From: Pseudomonadota bacterium
GTDB taxonomy: Bacteria > Pseudomonadota > Alphaproteobacteria > SHVP01
Direction: 5' to 3'
DNA: 64,000 nucleotides
NCBI GenBank assembly: GCA_027622715.1
Contig: JAQBYN010000001.1
Span: forward strand, 124,001 to 188,000
Shown piece after piece: positions 27,543 through 36,697 of the stretch; within the stretch, counting starts at the first letter, position 1; each line of letters begins with the position of its first letter. The notes beneath the pieces were generated by a model. It was not told the origin of the DNA. It ran no database searches and worked only from the letters and a program-made list of their open reading frames with translations. Position numbers and translations under genes: made by a program.

Positions 27543-29912
27543 CTAGCGGTCGTCGGCTGCGCTCCCGCCCGCTGCGGCCTCTTCCTCTGCGTCGATCACC
27601 GACCGTGCGGCCGACGTCGCGGCAAGCTTCTGCCTCTCGGTCAAGTCTTCCACTTTTCCACCGTCGGCCAACCGCACCGTCACTTCTTTGTGCGCGAATC
27701 GAATGCCCTCTTTGGCGAACAACTCTTGAATAGATTCGTAGACAATTTTTCGGATCGCGAATTGCTTGCCGGGCTTTGTCATGAATTTCACGCGAATGAT
27801 CATCGCGCTGTCTTCCATCTTGTAGACGCCCTGACTTTTCAACGGCTCCATAAATTCATGACCGATTTGCGGGTGCTCTAATAGGTTCTTCCCCAACTTC
27901 TTGATCAACTTTCGGACGTTTTCAACATCCGTGTCGTAGGTGACGCGCAGCGGCAATTTCGTCATCACCCAATCGCGGGAATAGTTCGTGAGTTGTTTGA
28001 CCTCACCAAAGGGAATTGTGTGCAACGCGCCGAGATGGTGGCGCAGCTGGAAAGAGCGAATAGATATCTTCTCGACCGTACCTCGGGTCGAGTTAATTTC
28101 GACGTACTCCCCTTTGCGAAAGGCATCATCCATTAAGAAGAACGCGCCAGAGAAGATGTCGCGGATCAACGTCTGTGCGCCGAAACCGACCGCGATACCG
28201 ACCACACCGGCACCCGCAAAGATTGGGCCGATATCGAAACCCAGGGTCGAAAGGATCACCATGCCGGCAATCGAAAACAGCAGAATGATCATCATGTAGC
28301 GCATGATCGGCAGCAGGGTTGCGATGCGCGACGCGCCGGGGCCACCGCCTTCCCCGCCCAGTTCTTCTTCCTCGCCTTCCGGTAGCGGCGCACCGCCTTC
28401 TTCAGCGATGCGATGATCGATAAAGACGTTGAGCGCGCGATAACCAAGCCAGCAGAGCACTGCTGCGAGCGCGATGTTTAGACTCGCGTCCCAAAGATTG
28501 CCTTCACCACCTACGTCGATTCCCCACCAACGCCCCAGCTCGCCTAATGCGACGGTCGCAATTATTGCTAACGCAGCATTCTCAAAGAACGAGCGAAACA
28601 CTGGCCGATACTCGAAGCTGGCGGCTGTTAGCGCGGCACCTGCCGCGCCGTCTGCGTCGTCGATTTGGCCGGCCTCACTCTCTTGGCGCGCACGTTCAGC
28701 AGCAGCAAGTTCTTCAAAACGGCGCAGCCGCCGATTGTAAAACCACTGAATGATGATCAGGACGAATCCGTAGGCGATCATCGCCGCAAACATAATTGCA
28801 AAGGGCGCGACGATGACGAGGGCTGGCGCAGGCTGGTCCAGCGCAAGGCGAAAAACGAACATGGCAAATGCAAAGGCGGCATACAGCAGCAAGATGCCCG
28901 GCACGAAACGGGCCAGATTGGTACGGACACGGAACATGGCCGCGCTCGGATATCTAGGCGCGAGAATATGCTGCAACGCCTTCCTGTTCTTCAGCGCGAA
29001 AATGACGAAGACGAGGATCGAAAACGCCGCTGCGCAGATTTGCAGGAAACGAATGTTCTCGGCGGTGAGGCCGGCATCCAGTTGACCCGCACCGGCGAGA
29101 CCGAGAAACCGTGCGGTTGCGACGAAGACGATGACAACCGCGACGGCAATGCCCCAATCTCTCTCGATTCTAATCGCTTCGTCATCCCGCAGGTTAACCA
29201 GACGATGGCTCGGGGCGTCGTAAACGAACAAATTCCATGAGATCCCGCGGCGCATCACGCGATAGACGGAATACCCGATAGCGCACTCAAAAATGAAGAG
29301 CCTGGAAGCCTCCAGGACCGGGTCAAGAACGATGGCGACCGCCATCATCATCAAGAAAAACACAACAGCGTAAACAAGAGCCAACACCACACGGAACAAC
29401 AAGTACTTCGCCTTATCGGCGGTTGTTTCTGGGTTTGGGTCATACATATAGGCGAAGTACTGCCGGCCGGCTTTCTGGATGCGGGTGATCACAAACCACC
29501 CAATAAGAAATCCTAGCAACGCCGTCCCGATCGCCCGGAGCATCCAAAGGTACCCGCCCTCCGGACTTGCGCGGCGAAGCGTTTCTTCGATGTTCGGCCC
29601 AAGTGTCGGAACGCTCAGCAGAATTTCCCGTATGCGGGTACGCGCTTTTAAGAATTGCGCGGTGCGGAGAGCGCCGACTTCATCGCCGCGGGCCGCTTCG
29701 GCGCTCCCAGCCGGTGTGACCACGATGACGGTGGATCCGTCTTTTCTTGCTTCTTCGAGAAGCACTTCCAATCCGTTTGCCGGCTCTGCCTTCGACGTCC
29801 CTGCCCCGGGCAAGAACTGGGCATGAGCCAGCTGCGAGGCCGACAGCGCGAACAGCGCGAACAGCGCGGGTATCAAAACGAGACGAATTGGATGGAGAAG
29901 GAGGCGGTGCAT
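27543..29912 (-). CDS. Large mechanosensitive ion channel of the MscS family
   Basis: 789 residues. A signal peptide (LIPALFALFALSASQLAHA, cut near 32) leads to a periplasmic part, then about ten membrane helices, and the MscS pore and beta domain near residues 545-690: GVVGIAVGFGAQTLIRDIFSG and YVEINSTRGTVEKISIRSFQLR. A charged linker at about 510-525 (EEGGAPLPEGEEEELGGEG) precedes it. It releases solutes on hypo-osmotic shock in the inner membrane. The in-frame stretch after its stop is open for 37 more codons (see findings). Confidence 0.9.
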   Translation of the reverse strand: MHRLLLHPIRLVLIPALFALFALSASQLAHAQFLPGAGTSKAEPANGLEVLLEEARKDGSTVIVVTPAGSAEAARGDEVGALRTAQFLKARTRIREILLSVPTLGPNIEETLRRASPEGGYLWMLRAIGTALLGFLIGWFVITRIQKAGRQYFAYMYDPNPETTADKAKYLLFRVVLALVYAVVFFLMMMAVAIVLDPVLEASRLFIFECAIGYSVYRVMRRGISWNLFVYDAPSHRLVNLRDDEAIRIERDWGIAVAVVIVFVATARFLGLAGAGQLDAGLTAENIRFLQICAAAFSILVFVIFALKNRKALQHILAPRYPSAAMFRVRTNLARFVPGILLLYAAFAFAMFVFRLALDQPAPALVIVAPFAIMFAAMIAYGFVLIIIQWFYNRRLRRFEELAAAERARQESEAGQIDDADGAAGAALTAASFEYRPVFRSFFENAALAIIATVALGELGRWWGIDVGGEGNLWDASLNIALAAVLCWLGYRALNVFIDHRIAEEGGAPLPEGEEEELGGEGGGPGASRIATLLPIMRYMMIILLFSIAGMVILSTLGFDIGPIFAGAGVVGIAVGFGAQTLIRDIFSGAFFLMDDAFRKGEYVEINSTRGTVEKISIRSFQLRHHLGALHTIPFGEVKQLTNYSRDWVMTKLPLRVTYDTDVENVRKLIKKLGKNLLEHPQIGHEFMEPLKSQGVYKMEDSAMIIRVKFMTKPGKQFAIRKIVYESIQELFAKEGIRFAHKEVTVRLADGGKVEDLTERQKLAATSAARSVIDAEEEAAAGGSAADDR

Positions 29913-30074
29913 GGTCTGGGTCCAATCGGAGTACTGAATTGCCCATCAGTATGGCGCCATCAGGCGGGCAACGGCACGAACTGACAGGGTTCGATGCTTA
30001 CCCTAAATTCTCTGGGTCTGCCTGCAAGGTTTCTCTAGCCAGCGGGGCCCCGCCCAGTGGTTGCCGCGCGAGGC

Positions 30075-31139
30075 TCAGAGCGCGCCGAGGATCGCGTCGC
30101 CCAACTCTCGGGTATTCGCGGTGCCGCCCATATCCGGCGTGCGCACCGCGCCGTCCGCCAGAACTGCCTCAATGGCGCGCATAATAGCGGCGGCCGCTTC
30201 GGGACACCCGAGATGGTCGAGCATCATTGCGCCTGACCAGATTTGCCCGATCGGATTGGCAATCCCCTTCCCCGCAATATCCGGTGCCGAGCCGTGCACC
30301 GGTTCGAACATCGACGGCGCGGTGCGCGCTGGGTTGATATTGCCGGACGGCGCGATGCCGATGGTACCGGTGGTCGCCGGTCCGAGGTCGGACAGAATAT
30401 CGCCAAATAGATTGCTACCCACCACGACGTCAAACCAATCCGGATTGCGCACGAAATGCGCGGTCAAAATATCGATGTGAAACTGATCAGTGCTGATCGA
30501 AGGATATTCTGCCGCGATGGTCGCAAAGCGTTCGTCCCAATACGGCATCGTGTGAATAATCCCGTTCGATTTGGTCGCCGAAGTCAGGTGCTTGCGCGGC
30601 CGACGGGCGGCAAGCTCAAACGCATAGCGCATGATCCGGTCGACCCCGCGGCGCGTAAAAACGCTCTCTTGCGTTGCCATCTCGAACTCGGTGCCGCTAT
30701 AGAGGCGACCGCCGATCTCGGAATACTCGCCCTCGACGTTCTCGCGCACGATCCAGTAGTCTATGAAACCCGGCAGACGTCCGGCGAGTGGCGACGGCAC
30801 GCCTTCAAACAAGCGCACAGGTCGCAGATTGACGTACTGATCGAAACCGCGCCGAATCGGAATCAGCAAACCCCACAACGAGACATGGTCGGCCACCCCG
30901 GGGAACCCAACCGCACCAAAATAGATCGCATCGAATGGCCGTAATTGGTCGAGACCGTCTTCCGGCATCATCCGTCCCGTCTTGTGGAAGCGCTCACAAC
31001 TCCAGTCGAAGGTCTGCCATTGCAGATCGATTCCTTGGGCGCTGGCAACACTTTCAAGGACCTTGACCCCTTCAGGCACCACCTCGTTTCCGATCCCGTC
31101 CCCAGGGATCAACGCGATACGAAAAGTCTTGGATGCCAT
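30075..31139 (-). CDS. ttuC: Tartrate/malate dehydrogenase-like decarboxylating enzyme (TtuC type)
   Basis: 354 residues of the isocitrate/isopropylmalate dehydrogenase family. IALIPGDGIGNEVVPEG at the start and the TtuC-like PIRRGFDQYVNLRPVRLFEG and YWIVRENVEGEYSEIGG (about 125-140) are clear. So are VVGSNLFGDILSDLG, with the metal Asp residues, and EPVHGSAPDIAGKGIANP. It oxidises tartrate or D-malate with NAD. Substrate choice within the family is not certain. It diverges from the SNase-like gene. Confidence 0.85.
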   Translation of the reverse strand: MASKTFRIALIPGDGIGNEVVPEGVKVLESVASAQGIDLQWQTFDWSCERFHKTGRMMPEDGLDQLRPFDAIYFGAVGFPGVADHVSLWGLLIPIRRGFDQYVNLRPVRLFEGVPSPLAGRLPGFIDYWIVRENVEGEYSEIGGRLYSGTEFEMATQESVFTRRGVDRIMRYAFELAARRPRKHLTSATKSNGIIHTMPYWDERFATIAAEYPSISTDQFHIDILTAHFVRNPDWFDVVVGSNLFGDILSDLGPATTGTIGIAPSGNINPARTAPSMFEPVHGSAPDIAGKGIANPIGQIWSGAMMLDHLGCPEAAAAIMRAIEAVLADGAVRTPDMGGTANTRELGDAILGAL

Positions 31140-31254
31140 AGGCGTTCACAACTATCTGTCAAAGAGGCGCGCCGGGGCGGGTGGCGCGAAACCACGGTCG
31201 TGCGGTACTTTGGCATGGACGTTTCGGATGGAAAAGTGCTGAGGAGCTTCGGCA

Positions 31255-31770
31255 GTGCCAATTCTGATGGCGATCATCGTTCTTGTCGCATTGTTGGCGG
31301 ATCCGTATCGCGCCGCGGCGCAAGAGTGGTTCTTCGACAGCCCGCGGGTCGTGGACGGCGACACACTGTTGTTTTCGCCTCGGGACAAGCAAACGATGAG
31401 GGCGCATCTCGACGGCATCGACGCCGTTGAAGACAAGCAGCGCTGCGGTGCCGGTGTGCGCGAGACTGCGGAGTGGAGTTGCGGCCTAACCGCCCGCCTC
31501 TATTTGATGCGCACGCTCGAACGCCGCGGTTTTTTGCATTGCCGGTTGGTGGGCCAATATGACGACGGCTTACCAACAGTCTTTTGCATGACGCGCGGGG
31601 GCGGCAGTTTGAGCTATGAAATGGTCAACGAAGGACTAGCGCTCGCGCTGCCGGGTGCCGACCGCGAACTCCAGCGGGCGCAGACCGATGCAAAGCAGGA
31701 GAAACGGGGAATCTGGCAAGGACCCTTTACGGCGCCCTGGGATTGGCGGCGCGATAACTCGGGTTCCTAA
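31255..31770 (+). CDS. Exported SNase-like (thermonuclease-fold) protein
   Basis: 171 residues with an N-terminal signal peptide (about 1-22, ending AAAQ). The SNase core shows VVDGDTLLF, the Arg/Glu pair in TMRAHLDGIDAVEDKQ (R49 and E59, matching SNase R35 and E43) and MVNEGLALAL. The position of the third key residue (SNase R87, in Y-G-R-G-L) reads Y102-D-D-G-L, so Asp104 replaces Arg. Nuclease activity is therefore doubtful. The start is GTG 31255 or ATG 31267. Confidence 0.8.
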   Translation: MPILMAIIVLVALLADPYRAAAQEWFFDSPRVVDGDTLLFSPRDKQTMRAHLDGIDAVEDKQRCGAGVRETAEWSCGLTARLYLMRTLERRGFLHCRLVGQYDDGLPTVFCMTRGGGSLSYEMVNEGLALALPGADRELQRAQTDAKQEKRGIWQGPFTAPWDWRRDNSGS

Positions 31771-31817
31771 CGGTCGCAAATTCCGCACGTAATGTTCGAG
31801 GGAGAGAGCAGAAAATC

Positions 31818-33005
31818 ATGAAAAGCGTTGCGGTCATTGTCACCGCAGGTTGCCTGATCTCGGCGATATCGTTCGGGGTGCGCGCGGGATTCGGCCTGTT
31901 CTTGGATCCGATGTCGGTAGATTTGGGATGGGGTCGCGAGGTCTTCGCCCTGTCACTAGCGATCCAGAACCTCGTCTGGGGCTTGGGCCAACCTTTCGCA
32001 GGTGCCATTGCCGATCGCTACGGATCGGGCCGCGTGCTGGCGGGCGGCGGCGCGATCTACGCCGCGGGCGTGGTGCTGATGTCGGTCTCCTCCACGCCGC
32101 TGAGTATGCACCTGACCGCCGGTGTCATGGTCGGACTGGGAATTTCCGGCGCATCGTTCGCCGTTGTGCTCGCCGCCCTATCGCGTTTGGTGCCGCCCGA
32201 GAAGGTTGGTTGGGCGATGGGCATCGGCACGGCGGCGGGTTCGCTCGGACAATTTCTTGTCGTGCCGCTGGGCCAAGCGTTCCTGGCGGCCTATGGCTGG
32301 CCAACCGCCCTGCTGCTGCTCGGGGTGGTCGCCGCATTCATGATTCCGCTTGCGGGCGCGCTGACCGGCAAACCAGGCAAAGTTGGACGCGAGCAAACGA
32401 TGAGCCAAGCCCTGCGCGAAGCTGGCGGTCACCGAGGTTACTGGCTTCTGCTTTCAGGGTTTTTCGTTTGTGGGTTTCACGTTGCCTTCATTCAGGTTCA
32501 TCTTCCGGCCTATCTCACCGGCAATGGCCTATCGCCTGCAACGGCCGCTTATAGCCTGGCGGTCATCGGCTTGTTCAACATCGCCGGCGCCTACGCGGCC
32601 GGAACTTTTGCGGGCCGCTTTCGCGACAAGAAAATCCTGAGTGGTATCTACCTCGTTCGCGCAGTCGCTATCGCAGCATACGTTCTCTTGCCGATCTCGG
32701 TGTGGAGCACATATGCGTTCTGCGCCGTCATGGGGCTTCTTTGGCTGTCGACAGTGCCGCTGACATCATCGATCGTTGTTCACGTGTTCGGACCACGTTA
32801 CGTCGGTACATTGTTCGGGATCGTTTTTTTCAGCCACCAAATCGGCGCCTTCGTCGGCGTCTGGCTTGGCGGTCGTGTCTACGACGCAACCGGCAGCTAT
32901 CTCCCGGTTTGGTGGGCGGCCGCCGCGCTCGGGGCATTTGCCGCATTGGTCAATCTCCCGATCGACGACCGCAAGCTCGTGGCCAAAGAACCCGTCTCAG
33001 CTTAG
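31818..33005 (+). CDS. MFS transporter
   Basis: 395 residues, twelve predicted helices. FGVRAGFGLFLDPMSVDLGWGREVFALSLAIQ is the helix 1-2 area (residues 14-45), with LVWGLGQPFAGAIADRYGSGR as the MFS signature loop near 50-70. The C-half has FAGRFRDKKILSGIYLVRA. It resembles OFA/monocarboxylate-type carriers (for example of oxalate or formate), but the substrate cannot be assigned. An AGGGAGAGAG site precedes the ATG. The end overlaps the next, convergent gene by nine bases. Confidence 0.85.
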   Translation: MKSVAVIVTAGCLISAISFGVRAGFGLFLDPMSVDLGWGREVFALSLAIQNLVWGLGQPFAGAIADRYGSGRVLAGGGAIYAAGVVLMSVSSTPLSMHLTAGVMVGLGISGASFAVVLAALSRLVPPEKVGWAMGIGTAAGSLGQFLVVPLGQAFLAAYGWPTALLLLGVVAAFMIPLAGALTGKPGKVGREQTMSQALREAGGHRGYWLLLSGFFVCGFHVAFIQVHLPAYLTGNGLSPATAAYSLAVIGLFNIAGAYAAGTFAGRFRDKKILSGIYLVRAVAIAAYVLLPISVWSTYAFCAVMGLLWLSTVPLTSSIVVHVFGPRYVGTLFGIVFFSHQIGAFVGVWLGGRVYDATGSYLPVWWAAAALGAFAALVNLPIDDRKLVAKEPVSA

Positions 33006-33842
33006 GTCAACATCGCCGGCCAATGCCTCCCCGGAAAACGCGAGACCCGAAGCCGGTAGCAACGCAACACCACGCGCCCGAAGGGACAATTGGGCCGCTT
33101 TGTTCGCGGCATATCGCACTTCAAAATACCGCATACTCGGCACCCAAAAGCGTATACCGATCACGAAACCGCCATAGGTAAAGTCATGAAGACCGACCCG
33201 TGGGGCCGGGTCGGCCGCGACGCCGTCAACCGAGCGGATCGCGTCACTCAAGGCGATGAAGGTAGCCTCTAGATCCGTATCTTCCTCGACCGCTATTCTC
33301 GTTTCTACAATCCGGAACGCGTGAGAATTCACCAGAACCTGACCGACGACATCCTTGTTGGGAATCGTAATGCGCTCGCCGTCTTCGCCATCAAGCAATG
33401 TCGCGGTCAAAGAGATTTCGTTGACCACACCGCTCACGCCTTGCACACGAATCGTGTTCCCGACAACGAAGGGACGGGTCAAGATCAACGCTAGGCCCGC
33501 AGCGTAGTTGGACAGGACCCCTTGTAAAGCGAACGTTGCGCCCAATGCGCCCGCACCGACAAATGCTACAATCGGTGCCAGTTCGACGCCCAAGTTTCCC
33601 ATGGCGATAATGAGGACGAAGACAACGGCAAAGAACCGAATAACATTGCCAATGAAGCGCGATAGTGTTGGATCAATACCTCGGGCCTCGGCAATCCGCG
33701 ATACCCGGCTCCCACCCCAGCGAGCAAAGCGAAGGCCCAAGAGCAAGATGAGTAGCGCGCCGGCGATTTGGAAACCGTACGAAATCGCGAAGTCGACAAT
33801 CGTGTCAACAAAACCGGTGACCGCTTGAACCTGATCTTCCAC
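32997..33842 (-). CDS. mscS: Small-conductance mechanosensitive channel MscS
   Basis: 281 residues, usual MscS size. Two to three N-terminal helices, the pore helix VAFVGAGALGATFALQGVLSN (about 90-110) with its Gly/Ala packing, then the beta domain (GNTIRVQGVSGVVNEISLTATLL) and the C-terminal cytoplasmic part. It opens under membrane tension to release small solutes. It is the second MscS-type channel in the window and diverges from the fpg-like gene. Confidence 0.92.
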   Translation of the reverse strand: MEDQVQAVTGFVDTIVDFAISYGFQIAGALLILLLGLRFARWGGSRVSRIAEARGIDPTLSRFIGNVIRFFAVVFVLIIAMGNLGVELAPIVAFVGAGALGATFALQGVLSNYAAGLALILTRPFVVGNTIRVQGVSGVVNEISLTATLLDGEDGERITIPNKDVVGQVLVNSHAFRIVETRIAVEEDTDLEATFIALSDAIRSVDGVAADPAPRVGLHDFTYGGFVIGIRFWVPSMRYFEVRYAANKAAQLSLRARGVALLPASGLAFSGEALAGDVDLS

Positions 33843-33917
33843 GCTGATCCTCCTGCACCGACAAGGAGACAGTTATCATATCGGCATTGCATTTGGCCAA
33901 ACGAAAGCTGATCGGAA

Positions 33918-34832
33918 ATGCCGGAACTGCCCGACATCGCCGTCTACGTTGAGTCCATTGAAGGGAAGGCCGCCGGGCAACGCCTGTCGAAGGCCAGAAT
34001 TGCGAACCCGTTTCTTTTGCGAAGCGTTGATCCGCCGATCGGCACGGCCGAGGGGTGCAAACTCCTATCGGTCGCGCATGTCGGCAAAAGAATCGTCCTC
34101 GGTTTCGAAAACGACCTGTTTCTCGTTATTCACCTAATGATCGCAGGTCGCTTGCATTGGAAGGACCCAGGAACGCCGCTGAAGGGAAAACAGAATCTTG
34201 CCGCCCTGGATTTTGAGACCGGTAGCTTGGTTCTGACCGAGGCTGGCTCAAAACGGCGGGCATCGTTTCATCTCGTAACCGGGACCGCTGCAGTCGCCGA
34301 GTTCGATCCGGGCGGGATCGACGTAATGCGCTGTACCCATGAAACGTTTAGCGCGGCGCTCACAGCCACCAACCACACTGTTAAACGCGCGCTGACAGAC
34401 CCACGAATCTGCAGTGGCATCGGCAATGCCTACTCGGACGAGATTCTCCACCGTGCGAATCTCTCGCCGCTTCAATGGACATCCCGGCTTGACCAAGACG
34501 GCATGTCGCGTCTTTACGAGGCGGTCGGCGCGGTGCTGTCAGAGTGGACCGACCGGCTCCGCGCCGAGGCCGCCGCAAACGACGGATGGCCGCTGAAGGT
34601 CACGGCTTTTCGAAAAGAAATGGCCGTGCACGGTCGCCACGGAGAGCCTTGCCCGATCTGCACAAACGCGGTTCAGCGCATCGCCTATGCCGACAACGAA
34701 ACCAATTATTGCCCGACTTGCCAGACGAATGGGGTATTGCTCGCCGATCGATCCTTGTCGCGGCTCCTAAAAAAGGATTGGCCGCGGACGCTGGCTGAAT
34801 TTGATGAACTGAAACGCGCGGCGCGCGGCTAA
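33918..34832 (+). CDS. Fpg/Nei-family DNA glycosylase
   Basis: 304 residues. The N-terminus MPELPDIAVYVESIEG gives the catalytic Pro2 and Glu3 (usual Fpg reads PELPEVE). The conserved Lys of the beta-hairpin is in HVGKRIVLGF and LVIHLMIAGRLHW follows (cf. HLGMSGRL). The helix-two-turn-helix is around GIGNAYSDEILHRANLSP. The C-terminal zinc finger has four Cys: CPIC and CPTC. It excises oxidised bases and cuts the abasic site. Whether it prefers 8-oxoguanine (Fpg) or pyrimidine lesions (Nei) cannot be read. Confidence 0.85.
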   Translation: MPELPDIAVYVESIEGKAAGQRLSKARIANPFLLRSVDPPIGTAEGCKLLSVAHVGKRIVLGFENDLFLVIHLMIAGRLHWKDPGTPLKGKQNLAALDFETGSLVLTEAGSKRRASFHLVTGTAAVAEFDPGGIDVMRCTHETFSAALTATNHTVKRALTDPRICSGIGNAYSDEILHRANLSPLQWTSRLDQDGMSRLYEAVGAVLSEWTDRLRAEAAANDGWPLKVTAFRKEMAVHGRHGEPCPICTNAVQRIAYADNETNYCPTCQTNGVLLADRSLSRLLKKDWPRTLAEFDELKRAARG

Positions 34833-35100
34833 CTTTCGAAATTGTCTAAAATTCGATACAAATGCCTAGGCACGACGGGCGTTGCTCTGGTGCGAAAGTT
34901 CTGCTTTCATGGCCCCACGGTACGTCACATTTGTGGCAAACAGGGTCAGCAGAAGCCGCGGACCGACCGTCCATCAGCGAAGAATTTGTCTGACTGTTAG
35001 CAACGCGCGGTTCGCCGTGACGTTGGCGAGCGTCAGTTTGGATCAGAAGATCCCCCGCTTCCAGGCGGGAGACCGGGCGCTTCGAACCAAAGGCTTCGCT

Positions 35101-35940
35101 ATGGTTGACGGTCTGTCGGTCAAAACCAACACCAGCGCCAACATCGCGCTGCAGCAGTTGACGATCCTGAGCAAGAGGATTGAAACGACGCAGCTGCGCA
35201 TAACCACTGGGCTCAAAGTCAGCAGCCCAAAGGACGATGCGGCAACGTTCCAGATTGCGACGCGGCTTCGCGGCGACGTGGCCGGCCTTGGCGCAGTCAA
35301 GACGGCCCTGGCCAACGGCGACTCAATTGTCTCGGTGGCGATCGCCGCGGGCGACGCGATAACCGATCTTCTTACAGAGATCAAAGGCAAGGTTGTACAG
35401 GCGAATCAGTCGGGGCTCGATACCGCGTCGCGCAGCGCCCTTGAGGAAGACTTTCAGTCGCTGCGTAGTCAGATTGAGACCATCGTCTCGACCGCCGATT
35501 TCAACGCGGTCAATTTGATCGACGCGAGCGCCACCAATTTGGATGTTCTGAGTAGCGTAGCAGGAAGTGTGATTACGGTGAGTGCCCAATCGCTCGACAC
35601 AACCACGCTCGGAATAAACGCCGAAAGCCTGTCAACCAGTTCCGCCGCGGCCAACGCGCTGACCGCAATCGAGACGGCAATAGATCTGGCGGCGAACAAA
35701 CTGGCGGCGCTAGGGTCGTCCGCGACTGGGCTTGAGATACAAAGTCAATTTACCACAACACTGATCAACGTCATCGAGGAAGGTATTGGCAATCTCGTCG
35801 ATGCCGATTTGGCCGAGGAGAGCGCCAAGCTGCAGTCTCTACAGGTTCAACAGCAGCTCAGCGTCCAAGCCTTAGCGATTGCCAACGCCGCACCCTCGCT
35901 GGTGCTCAACCTCTTCCCAATACCGGGCTCGCAGAGGTAA
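35101..35940 (+). CDS. Flagellin
   Basis: 279 residues from ATG 35101. An upstream extension of 73 residues in the same frame lacks homology. Both flagellin ends are present: the N-terminal D0/D1 part is TNTSANIALQQLTILSKRIE with GLKVSSPKDDAA, and the C-terminal part is LVDADLAEESAKLQSLQVQQ and ALAIANAAPSLVLNLF. The variable surface domain is minimal, so the filament would be thin and smooth. No other flagellar gene lies in the window, so it is an orphan copy. The 268 bases upstream hold a GC hairpin (around 35050-35067) and no clear sigma-54 or sigma-28 site. Confidence 0.92.
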   Translation: MVDGLSVKTNTSANIALQQLTILSKRIETTQLRITTGLKVSSPKDDAATFQIATRLRGDVAGLGAVKTALANGDSIVSVAIAAGDAITDLLTEIKGKVVQANQSGLDTASRSALEEDFQSLRSQIETIVSTADFNAVNLIDASATNLDVLSSVAGSVITVSAQSLDTTTLGINAESLSTSSAAANALTAIETAIDLAANKLAALGSSATGLEIQSQFTTTLINVIEEGIGNLVDADLAEESAKLQSLQVQQQLSVQALAIANAAPSLVLNLFPIPGSQR

Positions 35941-35943
35941 CGA

Positions 35944-36339
35944 TTAACCGATTGGCCCGACCGGCACCTCGGTGCTCTTCATGACAGCGACCCACGTGTT
36001 AAAGCGTTGCTGGAGCAAGATGGCGCGGTCGCTTTCGCTATTGCCGCTGCGGCCGCGGCCGCCACGCGTCAAATCGAAGGCCGCGCCGTCAACGGTTGAG
36101 ACCGCGCGCATCGTGCGAATGCGCACCGGCGCCGTAATAATCTCAAAAGCCGCGCGAATGTCGTGCGCGGCGTCGATCTGTTCTTGCGTCAATCGCCCAC
36201 GTTGCAACAGCGTCCACAGCGGATCGGGCCGTAGCCTGGCAACGGTTTGCGGTGTCGGCGCGCCCTCTGGTCGCAAAGGCCGCGCCTTTCGACGGGCGCG
36301 GCGGGAACGGGCAAGGCGCGAACGAGCGTGCGAGGTCAT
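35944..36339 (-). CDS. Basic hypothetical protein, phage-immunity-style neighbour
   Basis: 131 residues from ATG 36339, chosen for its AGGAG site eight bases upstream; the longer frame to 36477 looks unlike protein. A very basic start (SHARSRLARSRRARRKARPL) is followed by PDPLWTLLQRGRLTQEQIDAAHDIRAAF, a helical block. I do not recognise the family. It diverges from the S24 repressor gene with an AT-rich, palindrome-bearing gap between them, like the immunity region of a prophage. Confidence 0.6.
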   Translation of the reverse strand: MTSHARSRLARSRRARRKARPLRPEGAPTPQTVARLRPDPLWTLLQRGRLTQEQIDAAHDIRAAFEIITAPVRIRTMRAVSTVDGAAFDLTRGGRGRSGNSESDRAILLQQRFNTWVAVMKSTEVPVGPIG

Positions 36340-36592
36340 GGCGAAAGCTCCTGTCCAGGCGTGGGGATTAGTCGTGGCGGTCGTTACCCAAGGTGACGTG
36401 CTCGGCGCGCAGCCAGCCTTCGAGAAACGCGCCACCGTCGTTGTCGAAGGCGGCATCGAGCGGCTGAATACAGGCACTCGGATCGTGCGCGGCAGCCCCG
36501 CGGCGCACCTGTCCAGCTCGGCGCCCTACCGGTCTATGTTTTCTGCGGATTTTTGTGCGCCGGCTCGCAAAACGTCGAGTGTATATATGCAT

Positions 36593-36664
36593 AATACGTA
36601 TTTACTTCGCTTAGATACCCACTGTCAACGCATTTTGCGTCCGTTCATCTTGCTCAAAAGCAAG
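36593..36664. promoter_or_regulatory. AT-rich divergent control region with two inverted repeats
   Basis: AATACGTATT (36593-36602) is a perfect ten-base palindrome. CTTGCT-CAAA-AGCAAG (36649-36664) is a perfect inverted repeat. Both lie in the AT-rich gap between the hypothetical gene and the S24 repressor gene and are likely operator candidates for that repressor. The stretch differs sharply in base composition from its GC-rich surroundings. Confidence 0.5.
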
Positions 36665-36697
36665 AAAATTCATAAGATGCGTACTTCTGGGGATCGC

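Noticed and set aside
35050-35067. Hairpin upstream of the flagellin as a riboswitch or terminator
   Set aside because: Only a five-base GC stem with no T-run and no conserved riboswitch features.
35972-36697. Long frame that would extend the S24 repressor by about 240 residues upstream
   Set aside because: It lies opposite a gene with a better ribosome site, has no recognisable domain and crosses the AT-rich control region. The helix-turn-helix start fits ATG 36698.
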